Assembly: GCA_001584585.1 (NCBI GenBank)
Contig: LSYV01000003.1
Span: 1,156,262 to 1,220,261, forward strand
From: Gonium pectorale
Taxonomy: Eukaryota > Chlorophyta > Chlorophyceae > Chlamydomonadales > Volvocaceae
Length of the DNA stretch: 64,000 bases
Reading direction: 5' to 3'
Each line of letters opens with the position of its first letter. Positions within the stretch are counted from its first letter, which is position 1. Shown here in pieces: positions 1 to 10,824 of this stretch. The position numbers and the translations under genes were made by a program. The notes beneath the pieces were generated by a model. The model did no database searches, had not been told where the DNA came from, and saw only the letters and a list, made by a program, of their open reading frames with translations.

Positions 1-3000
1 GCCGCTGCTAGTGGGCACCACGGCATGGTATGCCCGCAGCAGCTGGTCCACCAGATGCTCCACCAGCGCCTCCATGAAGGAGGCCAGGTTGCCTAAGGGG
101 AACCGGGATGTTGCACCGGTGGGCACTCAGGAAGGCGTCGCGCTTCTACTTTGTACGGCAATACGCAGTAGGCACAAAGGAGGCGGCGCCGTTGGAGTGG
201 TGACGAGCTGGGCGAATGATCCTGACATTGCCGTGGACACAGTTCCTCGCCAAGGGCCGTGGGAGGCGAACGCCCACGTGCGCTGGTTTGGAGGCAACGG
301 AGAAAATACCATTGGGAATCGGGCACAACGCAAGACACTGCACAAGGAGCACCATGTAACGTGGTTGTGTTTCGCCGCAGTCATGCACAACACCATAGAT
401 CTCACTTGGGGAGTAGGTCAGCGCCTCGTTGTGAATGGCGACCAGCAGCTGCAGAACGCCGCAGCAGCCTGCGCTGGGCCCGGACGGCACAGGCAGCAGC
501 CGGGACGTCGCTGAGGCCACTGCAGCCCGCTTGCTGGTGGCCGCCGTCCCTGAAGCAGCAGCCAACCCGTCCCCCAGCAGGGGTGCCGTCTCCGAGGCTA
601 TATAGCTCCGCACGGCGGCCTGCACGGCTGCCTCTTTGCGTGCCAAGTAGCTGGAGCCGAGGGCCTCGTTGGAGCGGCGCATGGAGGTGGTCAGGTCGCG
701 GAGGCGGCGCTGGCATGTGGCGGCTGCCTCATCCGTGGCTGAGGTGGAGGCAAGCGAATGAGGATGACTCACGAATACACGAAAGAAAACTCTCTTGAGC
801 AGGGCGCGCTCAAGCAACTCACAATCATGATGCTTCATCTCCAATTTGGCCGTCTTGAAGTGACACAAACCAAAACGCGGTAATGCAAGCTACAACCCGT
901 CTGCGAGGCTGTGGCTTGCATGCCTAGCCTATCAGCAAAGCTCTGCCAAAGTTCAGTCCCTCATGCGTGATGCCGCGCCCCAGCTTACGTGCCAGCAGCT
1001 TGCGGTATCGCTCCACCACTCTCGGCAGGACTCGCGTGCGAATCATGGCGGAGTTGCTGATCACCAACAGCATGCGCACGTCGTCGTTGCTGCTGCCGCC
1101 GCCCTCGCCGCTGGCCAGGCACTTCAAGTCCTGTGCAGCCGGCACGCCGCCGGAGGCTCTCGAGCCGTCAGCGGAGACCGCAATGCTCGCATCCGTGCCA
1201 CCGGCGGAACCTGGATCCGCAGCCGTGCTGCATGCAGCAAGAATGTGTACGGGCCGATCGGGACAGCAATCACAGCACCTTCGTGAGAGTCCACGGCAGT
1301 GCCATCAGTTGTGAACGGAGTTGCCCCTTGCAGGGCATCAGCAGCGCCCGCAAGTACACACAGGAACATGTGGCTGCGCTCATAAAATCAATTTGAAATT
1401 CTCACATTTTGCTCCTGGATCTGCCCTTGTGGCTTCCGCCGTCGTTGTTGCTGCCGCCATGCCCCGCATAGAGGCCCCGCGCGTACTCGGCCAGCGCCTC
1501 GCTCAGCAGGGCAAAGCATGCGAAGATGGAGCCCTGGTGACACACCAGGAGGAGCCATCAAGCAGGAACGCAGCATTGTATGGTTTCGAGGCGCTGAGGA
1601 GCCCAACTTCACTGTCAGCGTTCCGCCACTGCTCACCTGCGTCGGCTTCCAGCTGGACTCGGCAGGAATCTCTTGCACGCCACCAGCTGCGTTTGCCACG
1701 GCGTGCAAGGGCCACTGGTAGTGTAGCAGCACCACGCCCAATTCTTCCTGCAGGGTCCGAAGATTCGCAAACGCGTGTGCTCCACTCTCCCCAAGCTAGT
1801 GATGTAACAATTACGCTACAGTACATTAAAGGCGCGTTCCATGCCGACAGGGCCATTCGATATGGTGCGGCTCCACTGGCGACTGTGCCTCGCCGCAACG
1901 CTCCTCACTTCCTTTACTGCATGGCACTATGCGTCCAACATGTCAAGCCATGAAGAACCTTCTCGCCTGGTCGGAGTCGAAGCCCGTTAACAATTGAAAC
2001 CAATGCGCACCTCCAGTCTCCGTGGAAGGGCTGTCACAGGCTGTGCGTCCGACGTCAGCAGATCCAATCTGTCGAGTCAGAAGGCACCGGTGGAATGTCG
2101 CCAACGAAACTAAGAAGGGTTCTCTTCCCACCTTGTATGGACACCGTTCGGCACCGTAAGGTGCATAACATCGTTCGGGAATATGCCCCGGGCTGGTCGC
2201 CAGAATGCATGGTGCCCGCTGCCTCGCATAGGTCTGCCGTGAAGCGGCTATGAAGCTTTCTGTATGCAGAGATTCCAACTGCGCACTCACCGGAAATCCT
2301 CCGTCCCGAACAGCTGCTGCGGAAGCGTAGCCACGTGGTCCTCCAGCACACCTACATGGGAACTCAGCGCCGCCACCACGCCCTGGCGAAGCGATGACAG
2401 GGCGCGCATCCCCACACCGACACGCCGAAGTGCAGACATGAGGTTGCAGGCGTCCTGCGCGGCCGCAAGACAAGCATAGACTGGTTGGCCCCAAGGAACG
2501 ATGTGCCGGTGACCTGAAAAGCTGCAGCTAGACATTCGTGACACCTATGCCTGCAGCTGAGACGCGTTCTGGATGCACACCGCTGGCTGAAGCGGCTACG
2601 CGGCACGCTACGGGCGTGACGTGCAGCGCGACCCACGCCACCCATGTGCGCTGCCTAATGATTCGCACAGAACATGTGCTGTTTATGCTTCCGGATCAGT
2701 CCCAGAAATGCCTACCAGGATTACGAGAGGGAGGCCCGGCTGCGTCGGTCCAGCCCGCGCAAGCGACTGCACAGCCCGTCTGCAGTACAGTGAAATAAGA
2801 TTAGATTAGTCGGTCCGAACCAGGATGCGCACCCATGCACAGTCATAACAGGTTCAACCACAGCATGCTTTACTACAGTAACGAACGGATATCCCGCTCG
2901 GCCTCTGACTTACGGTATCGCATGCACACAACCGCCTGAGCGGCACAACCCCGCCTACTTCTTACCTGAGGCGTGCGGAGTACTTGCTGCAGAGCGACTC

Positions 3001-6000
3001 TACCAGCTTGCGTGCGAGCGACGGTCCGCGTTCCAGCGCTTCCTTGGACTCCTCTTCCAAATCCGCGTTGCTGCCGTACTTTGGGCTGTTGCACACAGCC
3101 CACAGCCCCGGCAGGCTCCAGAGGAGCAGCGCCGAAACCGAGCATACGTACATCACCCACTGCCGCTGGGCCGCCGTGAGCACAGGCTCTGGAGCGTGCG
3201 CCGATGCCGGCAGCTGCAAAGCAGGCTCTGCCACAACAGCGGGGCCGCCGGCGCGAGACTGCGTGGCGCTTCGCTGGCCGCGCGAGTGTACAGCGGGCGT
3301 GACGGGAGTCCAGCCCTCGCCAGCGGACCCCCCTGGGTCTTGCAGCAGCCGTCGAAGCTCCCTCCGAACATGCTGTGGCAGGGCAGCGTCCCCGGAAAAT
3401 GGAAGAGCGCCCGTACTCCCCTGCCACAACATGAACGCGGCCTCAGCCGCCTCCCCATCCTCATCCAAGCCGTTGATGTCGATGTCCGAGGTACTTTCCT
3501 CACCGTCGCCGCCGTCCTGTGCTCCACGCCCATCGCCCGGTGCCTCGGGCTTGGCCTGTTCCGAGCCGCGGGCGGCCTGGCTGAGGCTCTCCTGCGGTAC
3601 GATGGAAGTGAGTGAGGCCTGCAGCGCTGTTATGCCGCTTGATGGCATGGCGACGAGCGGCGAGGGTGCCGCGGCGCCCGCGGCGGTGATGCCGCTCACA
3701 GCCGGCAGCGTCGCCGTGGCCTTCATCCAGGCCGCCACCAGCTGCTCCAGCTGTTCCGTGTGTAGCTTGTCGACCGCCTGCAGGACCGTACATGTCAACC
3801 GCCTCGGATATGGCGACAGCCATAACACCAGAGTATCACTGCCACACATAACATAAACCACTTTTTGTCTATGATTAGACCATGGAAACACACAGTTCAA
3901 GCAAAAACACAGTTCAAGCAAAAAGCTTGCAATGACGACAGGTTTTAGAGCGAGACCCGAGCGTACCTGTATCCGAGCCACGACGTGCGCCTCCAGCCTG
4001 TTGACGTACAAGCGCATCGGGTCCTCGTCGCGGGCAGCCGGCAGGCGCTCCTGCGTGCAGTCGAGTGCCAGCGTCAAGCCTTGGCCCCAACTTGCGACGG
4101 CGGCTTCGAGGTTTGTGGTCTCCCTACTCCTTCGACCCTTCCACTCTTTTCCGTGGTCATCGACTTGCCTGACGTACTAGCGCCAGGAACAGTAGGTACT
4201 CGGGCAACTGGGACAGGCGGTTCTGTTCCGCTTGCTCGGCACCGCCGTCACCGTAGCGGTACCAGGCCTCCTCATCCTTGCCCCAAGCCGCCAGGCCAGT
4301 CACCGCGGCAGATGCAAGTACAGCGCCATCGTGGCCCCCGCGTGTACCCTCGGGCGGAGGCTCGCTGACCAGCTGCTTTACAGCCAGGTAGACCTCGGTG
4401 ACTCGCTGGAAGGCGGCAGCGGGGTACACTTTCGATGGGCACCTCAAACAAAAGCAACGGAGGCAAGGTAAGCAGATCACATGGCAATACATCTCTCATA
4501 GAGATGCCTGATCATTCTTGCGAGCGCGTCTGTCCTCGCCATCTCCGACAAGCAGATGTCTGCAGGTGGCCCCAGCCTGCACAGCCCCCACCTTCTCAAT
4601 CTCGGCGTACAGGCTGACCCATACTCGTGCGGTAGTGGCTGTCGGCCGGATGAGCATGTTGGCCCGCTTGTACTCGCGAACGACCTATGATGAGAAATAG
4701 GGTAGCTCAAATAAATCTGCCGTAGGTAATACGAGGGTGTGAGGGCTCAGGGCTCCCAAAAGGATTCGCCCTGAGTTCCCACAGTCTACGCTGTGCGGTT
4801 GAAGCAGGTTCAACTCAAACAACGCTGCCCAGCTCCGACGGTGGCAACTGCAGGCGCCGCACCCCACGGTGCCTCACCTGATCGAGCTCTCCCCGGCCCG
4901 CGAGTTCAAGTATGCGGTTCGGCGCCGCGAACAGGTGGTCGAAGCGCTGCAACAGGCTGGACACCGCCCGAATGCGGTCCGCCTTTGCGGCGCGCTCCAA
5001 GATCGGCCCGAAGGTGCGGCGCGCTTGGGCGTCCAGCTGCATCGGTGAGGGACATGCGACCGAGACAAGCCTTTTCTCATCGCTACGGAAATGCCAGCAT
5101 TGATGTGCAGGTGTGTGCACAATGCCTATAATGCCGCTACCGAGCAAGGATCTCTTGCGGCACGATTTTGGAGGACGGACTGCACTGCCGCCTTATGAGT
5201 AAGCATTATGAAGCCATCAGCACTTCAGCTGCCAGGCTTCTTAGCTCCGCAAGAATACCTGCTCGAGTGATCGGAAGATGCGCTCCGTGCCCACGCCCTG
5301 CTCTCGGTGGGGTGCTGACTCCGCAGCGCGCCCGCCACCACCAGCGCCGCCACCGCCTCGCACGAGCATCTTGCGCAGCTTTGCATGAATGTCATCAATT
5401 GCGTCTTTGCAGTTAATGAAGCGGTCAAAGTTGTTGCGAATGAGCATCTTCAGCTGACCGGTGCGCTCTGACAGCTCGCGGCTGAGCACGCGCAGGCCCT
5501 TCTGCAGCTGGCTCATGCTGCTGTCCTGCAGGTGGGCACAAATACAACGCGAATGCGTCATCTTTGCAGGCACGCGCTCCAAGTTGCAGTGGCTGTGCAG
5601 CGGGCACTACTGTTTCGTACCCACAGGGGAATCCATTGGCCAATGCCCAACGGTAGAGCCCGAACTTGCAGGAGGGTTAGGACGGTGATCGCCAAACAAA
5701 TGTTCAACAGCATTCGCGGCAGGCAGTTCCGGGTCCAGGCCCAACTCGCCACTGACCGCGTGGAATGTGGCGAGATACGCCTCGGCGTCAAAGCCCTCCT
5801 GGTTAGGCAGGACCTGTGGGTTGCGGCCAGTATGTGGATACATCAACCAAAGTGTTGGGCAGTATCGCGAACCCGGCAGCGCCCAATGCACGCAAAAAGA
5901 GTCAGTGAGCACACCTACTAAGCGACAGCACTGGCTCCACTCTTCGTGCAAACTTGCTCCACTTTGAATGCAGGTCACGCCAAGCGGTATCCGCTGGGCA

Positions 6001-7365
6001 CAAGACCTCTGCTCTAGCCGAGCCTTGCAGTGTAGTTCGGTGCGGTGTCAAGACCGCTGAAGTTGTGTCGAACGACTACGCACCTTCCGAGTGTCCTCGT
6101 CCAGCCCTGCCCCGGAGCGGCTGCCGCCACCGGCCCCGTCGGCCTGCTGCTTGTTGCCCAGTCGCGCCGTACGGAACGTCCGCATCGTCTGCAAGAGCCA
6201 TGACACGAGTTCACGAATGGCGTGGCTGGAACAGAGACCCCGCATCGGCGAACCTCTAACGCCACCCCAGCATGCGCATGGGCTCAAACGGACCGTTGCC
6301 TCGTAAAACCCATGACGCAAGCCCTTGACGGGATCCTCCGAGCTCGAGCATCATTATCATGACCCCAGCTGTATGATCCACGACTTACCGCCTTCAAGCC
6401 CTTCTCGCCGCTGGCAGGCTGCACTGCGCGCGCTATCTTGGACTTCTTGCCCTGTAACGGGTTGGAGGTTGGCACACATTGGGTAGCCGCACATGCCGCT
6501 CGCAAGAGCACACCATGTACACGTACATAACCAGCCGCCCTTCGAGCGTAGCTGTGCCCGCACGCGCGCCGCACACATGGTCGTCCCCACATGCGTTGAC
6601 CCATCACACGCCCATCCTCACACCGTCACCGAGCCGTTCCCACACCCACATCCACAAGCCGCCGTCTGCATTGTCCGCACACATAAGCACTCTTCACTTT
6701 GCACTTCGGCTGTCCGCCACTCAAGCGGGTTCTGTCCTTGGCAAGCGCCGGCCCGGGAGACACGCCGCCCCCCACCCATCACGAAAAGTGGAATGCGAGC
6801 GCACCAGGGTCAGCGTCAGGGGGTCGATATAACCCCGCCCCAGTGGGTCTGACACCAGCGCGTCCTCCTCGACGGGGTTGGACTGGAAGATCTGCTGAAT
6901 GACCTCGTCCGCCTGGCTGGCGCGCGTGGTCGTGCTGCGGACGAGGTTCTCCGCAACAAACCGCAGCTCCCCCACATCCACCTCATCCCACATCGCAGGC
7001 CCCTCGCTCGTATCGCGCTTGCGAAAGTAAGACCAGCCGAGAGGTTTGGTCTCATCCTCCACAGGCCCGTCACCGCTGTCAGCGTCGTCGTTGTCGTGTT
7101 CCCAGTCCCGGTCGTCGAGGTACTCGTCGGCGTCCATATCCTCGTGCGCGTCCGCCTCAGCATCAGACTTGTCCTGCAGCTGAAACGCAACGCGGCCCTT
7201 GCGGCTTCCGCCGCGCTTACTGGACTTGACCGGCTGCGTGGCGCCACCGCCAGCTCCGCCGCGCGGTGCCGGCTGTTCGGCACGCCGCGACGGCGCTGCA
7301 TTGTGTGCCGCGTCATCGTCGCTGATGGTGATAGCGCTGACGTCGCTATCGCCATCTGTCGCCAT
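1..7365 (-). CDS. SEC5: Exocyst complex component SEC5, 3' end beyond the window
   Basis: SEC5 is a subunit of the octameric exocyst that tethers secretory vesicles to the plasma membrane. I place exons (5' to 3') at 7365-6805, 6451-6389, 6188-6084, 5813-5757, 5525-5259, 5036-4878, 4684-4592, about 4463-4178, about 4119-3967, 3777-2966, 2454-2291, 1747-1637, 1533-1406, 1227-989, 738-406 and 92 to the window edge. Most junctions keep phase. Links 4592/4463, 4178/4119, 2966/2454 and 2291/1747 do not, so small exons or shifted sites are missing there. Diagnostic stretches, recalled from plant SEC5, occur in the expected order: DPLGRGYIDPLTL near residue 175, NNFDRFINCKDAIDDIHAKL in the fifth exon, ADRIRAVSSLLQRF in the sixth, RMLLVISNSAMIRTRVLP near 1080, and LLVAIHNEAL in the last full exon. 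The start at 7365 opens an acidic N-terminus with clustered Asp/Glu. The exon at 3777-2966 carries a long Ala/Gly/Ser/Asp-rich insertion. The identity is confident; several splice sites are not. Confidence 0.88.
5710..5743 (-). repeat. 34-nt dispersed repeat, SEC5 intron copy
   Basis: The minus strand reads TGGGCCTGGACCCGGAACTG and then CCTGCCGCGAATGC. It matches 8216-8249 on the plus strand at 32 of 34 positions. It lies 13 nt inside the SEC5 intron that begins at 5756, just after the GTCAGT donor. Confidence 0.6.
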
Positions 7366-8035
7366 GGCACTGCGGCTTGAGGCACGCCGATACGACGCGG
7401 GTGGGGCTCGGCCCCAGATCCCGCTCTACATTACAGCATGTTGGCAAATCATAGCCACATGAGGAGAGAGCGGTCGCGAAGTGATGCGCGGGCTACAGAA
7501 GCGGTAGTCAACAGAAACCAGCCAAGAGCTGCCGCTTGTCAAATATGTTCGGTCCTGCTACGTAAGCGGCAGACTTGCAACGCGAACTTTCTACGTTAGT
7601 TAGGGCCAAGCTTCTGCTTCTTCTCTCTCTCGTCCTGCCGCACGACACGAGGTGTCACGTAGCTAGGAACCCCTAGCTTGATGGCTATATATACACATGC
7701 TGTCAGGCTGAAAGGACCGCTTCAGAAGACCCACGGAGCACACCGCGGCGATGCAGCCTTGGCGACTGTTGCAACCGGTTGTCGACGGGCCACAATTGTG
7801 CGGTAGGCTGTGCGGTAGTTAACCATGTGGAAACCTGGAGATCCTTTTGTGAGTGCTCCTTGAGGACGGGCCCCTCATGGGGATCCTCGCAGACGGGCAC
7901 AAACGGAACGGGTGGGAGCGGACCCCGTGCTTCCGCGCCAAGCATTGATGCACCAATCAATGTCAACACTTGACGCATAGGTTTCAGCGCCTACCCAACC
8001 ACGACAAAGGCCTGGCCGTGCTCCCCGCCCTGCAG
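7366..8035. other. Intergenic: SEC5 upstream region
   Basis: This stretch lies 5' of SEC5. The only site-like feature is a TATATATA run near 7684-7693, symmetrical and therefore usable on either strand. It is about 320 bp upstream of the SEC5 ATG, too far to be a core TATA box unless the 5' UTR is long. No convincing coding exon was found. Confidence 0.4.
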
Positions 8036-8216
8036 ACCCCAAGGCTTCCTCTTCCCTTGCGGCTGAGGTGGTCGCCGCCGGCGGTCGCTACGTGGAGGCC
8101 CCTGTGCTGGGCAGCCAGCCCGAGGCGGAAAAGGGCACGCTGCTCATCATGGTGGGCGCGGACGCCGACCCACGGGACACTCCGGGCGACCCCGTGTGGC
8201 CGCTGCTCAAGGCGCT
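8036..8216 (+). pseudogene. Orphan exon-like fragment of a glyoxylate/3-hydroxyisobutyrate-type reductase
   Basis: After a good acceptor (CCGCCCTGCAG at 8025-8035) the frame reads about 60 residues. They include PKASSSLAAEVVAAGGRYVE and then APVLGSQPEAEKGTLLIM. This matches the substrate-binding segment (G-G-R-[FY]-[LV]-E-A-P-V-x-G-S) of the beta-hydroxyacid dehydrogenase family, which includes plant glyoxylate/succinic semialdehyde reductases. The exon starts in phase 1. I found no exon for the N-terminal Rossmann fold upstream and no C-terminal helical domain downstream. The expected downstream residues are replaced at 8216 by a 34-nt sequence that also occurs in a SEC5 intron. I read it as a relic of a duplicated gene. 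A real gene with unrecognised exons cannot be excluded. Confidence 0.5.
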
Positions 8217-8249
8217 GGGACTGGACCTGGAACTGCCTGCCGCGAATGC
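8216..8249 (+). repeat. 34-nt dispersed repeat, reductase-fragment copy
   Basis: This is the second copy of the sequence at 5710-5743 on the other strand, differing at two positions. It begins exactly where the reductase-like reading frame stops resembling its family. It may therefore be the edge of an inserted element. Confidence 0.6.
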
Positions 8250-9041
8250 GGGCCAGGAGGCAAGCCTAGTGGGATGCGCCATCGACAAGGGTGGAAGGCA
8301 TATATCACTGACCACGGCACTTGGCCCCGCTACATACATTTTCTGTTGTTACGAGCGACGGAGTCCCAGTTCCTGGCGATGTGTAGGGCAGGCGATGCGG
8401 TAGGCAGGCAAAGCGGTGGCAGTCCCGGTGCCGGTGCATTGTGGACAGGGTGGACGCTTACTGTGCACATGTGGATATTGTGGCTGACCCTCCACCGCCG
8501 TTGACCAAGCATGTCTCCATGGCCTTCTCGACGTTACGGGCAGCAGTTTGGTCCCCGTACTCTGCCGCCCTGGCGTGCTAGTTATCCTAATTGTTAGGAT
8601 GTTTGCTTGAGTTTACATGCACCCCGCACTCTGGGGACTCTAATCTGTGGCTTCAGGTCCGTTTGATTATGAGGCACGGTTGGGGGTGAACGACATAACT
8701 GTTCGGGCTGGGGAAATGGGCTGTGAGAGTCCTAAATGCACGCGGCTCCATGACTTGCACACCGTCCGGGTGGGTTTGAGAGCACCCTGTGGCACGGGAT
8801 AAGAGCCCGAAGGGGCATCCGAAAGGCCGGGGAATGCCAGTCGACATCGTTGCCACCTGCAATCTCTCACGCTGTGTTTGCAGCCGCGCGCACACAACGC
8901 CTACCGTCGCCCTGTCCATCCTGGCCTCATACCCGCAGGCACATTCATCCATCTCCATGAGCCTGGTCCAGCGTAGAGGCGCTTCGGTGCTGCGCACCCA
9001 GCGCGTCTCCGCTCGTACGCACGCGCGTATGACACGCAAGT
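8250..9041. other. Non-coding stretch before the repeats
   Basis: No supported gene. Short ORFs on both strands lack family resemblance or splice context. TTATCCTAATTGTTAGGATG near 8582 is a small imperfect inverted repeat. Confidence 0.3.
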
Positions 9042-9430
9042 TGTCGGGTCATTCTGGTGCACACGTTCATTTTACGGTCATCCTTCCTTCTGCCCGGAAA
9101 GAGGATTGAGTTTTGGGTATGTTGTGTCTGTGCGTTGGCTGATCACCGTTTATTGTTGGAGATTGCCGTACGTTGTGGGTATTTAGGGTGAGCCAGCGTT
9201 GTTAGCGCTGTCTCGTCTCACTCTTGGGCACTGGCCCATGAGCAATGCGTAGACCCCTATCGTTAGTGCAGACCGCTGACGGTAGAGTATGTAAGGTCGT
9301 TCAGCGTCATCCTCTGATCCTGTTCCTCCGACCGGCAGACACAGACACGGACTCCACGCTCGCCACTCAGCAGCGCCGCAGGCTAGACCTTAGCCGACCG
9401 ATAGCGCGCGCGCCACCAGCAAGATGAGAC
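9042..9430 (+). repeat. 389-bp direct repeat, copy A1
   Basis: It starts TGTCGGGTCATTCTGG and ends CAAGATGAGAC. It is collinear over its full 389 bp with 9569-9957, with only a handful of substitutions, for example GTTTTGGG against GTTTTCGG and CACTCAGC against CACTTAGC. No coding capacity is recognised. Confidence 0.85.
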
Positions 9431-9485
9431 CAAGCGTCCGGAGCCTTTCCGGAGCCCTTGATGGAGGTGGAGTTCCTGTCCAGAG

Positions 9486-9505
9486 NNNNNNNNNNNNNNN
9501 NNNNN
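9486..9505. other. Assembly gap of 20 N
   Basis: Twenty N residues sit between the two copies of the 389-bp repeat. The true gap length is probably unknown and repeat collapse here is likely. Confidence 0.95.
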
Positions 9506-9530
9506 GCTGGGGGGGAGTCACGGGTATGCA

Positions 9531-9566
9531 CGTATTCTGTTCATGTGACGGTAAACTGGCCTGACA
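9531..9566 (+). repeat. 36-bp repeat flanking copy A2, left
   Basis: CGTATTCTGTTCATGTGACG followed by GTAAACTGGCCTGACA is repeated exactly at 9979-10014. With the A copies it makes an A1-gap-B1-A2-B2 order, with B copies 448 bp apart. Confidence 0.85.
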
Positions 9567-9568
9567 GC

Positions 9569-9957
9569 TGTCGGGTCATTCTGGTGCACACGTTCATTTT
9601 ACGGTCATCCTTCCTTCTGCCCGGAAAGAGGATTGAGTTTTCGGTATGTTGTGTCTGTGCGTTGGCTGATCACCGTTTATTGTTGGAGATTGCCGTACGT
9701 TGTGGGTATTTAGGGTGAGCCAGCGTTGTTAGCGCTGTCTCGTCTCACTCTTGGGCACTGGCCCATGAGCAATGCGTAGACCCCTATCGTTAGTGCAGAC
9801 CGCTGACGGTAGAGTATGTAAGGTCGTTCAGCGTCATCCTCTGATCCTGTTCCTCCGACCGGCAGACACAGACACGGACTCCACGCTCGCCACTTAGCAG
9901 CGCCGCAGGCTAGACCTTAGCCGACTGGTAGCGCGCGCGCCACCAGCAAGATGAGAC
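9569..9957 (+). repeat. 389-bp direct repeat, copy A2
   Basis: This is the second copy of 9042-9430. Inside it GTTAGCGCTGTCTC (9728-9741) is the exact inverse of GAGACAGCGCTAAC (9953-9966), which overlaps its end. The right half can therefore fold back. The TG start suggests an LTR-like or other mobile-element end, but no coding region or target-site duplication was identified. Confidence 0.85.
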
Positions 9958-9978
9958 AGCGCTAACAAACGGTGAAAA

Positions 9979-10014
9979 CGTATTCTGTTCATGTGACGGT
10001 AAACTGGCCTGACA
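9979..10014 (+). repeat. 36-bp repeat flanking copy A2, right
   Basis: Exact second copy of 9531-9566. The tandem A-B order suggests either a tandem duplication or two staggered insertions. Confidence 0.85.
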
Positions 10015-10824
10015 AAGTACAGAAGAGGTAATTCCTAGCAAAGGCAATATAAGCACTAGTGTTTTCTGGGTTGGGCCTCAGGGCTTAGCCTTGGCTTCAG
10101 CAGGTGCTTGCCATTAGCGCCCTCGCAACGCCTCATAAGGGGTATGCCGCACTTTCTATCCGACGCATCACCTCGCCCCGCCCCGCCCCGCCCCTTTCTG
10201 CGTCTGTAGTAAGGGCGTGCGGCCGATCAAGTCGGCGGCAGCAGCAGCCTGCTTACTCTGGTGCGCTGGTACCCGGTCTGTAAGGCTGAGACTATACCGC
10301 CATGATGGCAGTCACGGCACGGCCTGCAGCATCACTCAGTGCAGCTATGCGCAGCGGCAGTAACAGGCAAGACAGGAGCTGCTACAGCTGTATGGGGCAT
10401 GTGCACAGGCATGCGGGCACGCATGCGGGGGGCAATGGGGTATTGCCGGAAGGTAAGGAGGTGAACCCTTCGCTTACACGCAACACGGTGCACTCATGTG
10501 AGAATAGGGTACTCGGCCACTCGGCGACTTCTCATTGCGGGGGCGTTTTGAAGTTGCGTACCAGCGAAGCGTTGCCGACCTCCCCGCGAGCTGTGTATTC
10601 CGAACCAGATCGCCAAACTCTACACCACAATCTGTACTTACGGGGCTTTCCGGGCAGTGAAAAGCAGTGGCGTTCCCACAAAGGTCCTGAATCCATGACC
10701 GTAGATACCAGCCAGATGACTCCGGTCCAAAGGCGGTTACTCTGGGACGCGTCCTGCTCCCATGTTGCCCAACGCCTAAGCACTTTCCGTTAAGCGCTTA
10801 TGGCAGTGCGCCGTCCCCTGGGTC
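10015..10824. other. Region upstream of the multi-pass membrane protein gene
   Basis: It contains a (CGCCC)4 run at 10174-10194, which may be promoter-associated. An open frame at 10302-10793 has no family resemblance. The true first exon of the next gene could lie here. Confidence 0.3.

Noticed and set aside
9458..9718. ORF running across the N gap
   Set aside because: It contains the unknown bases and otherwise reads repeat sequence. Not a gene.
10302..10793. 163-codon plus-strand ORF
   Set aside because: No family resemblance, no phase-consistent link to the next exons, and unconvincing codon use.
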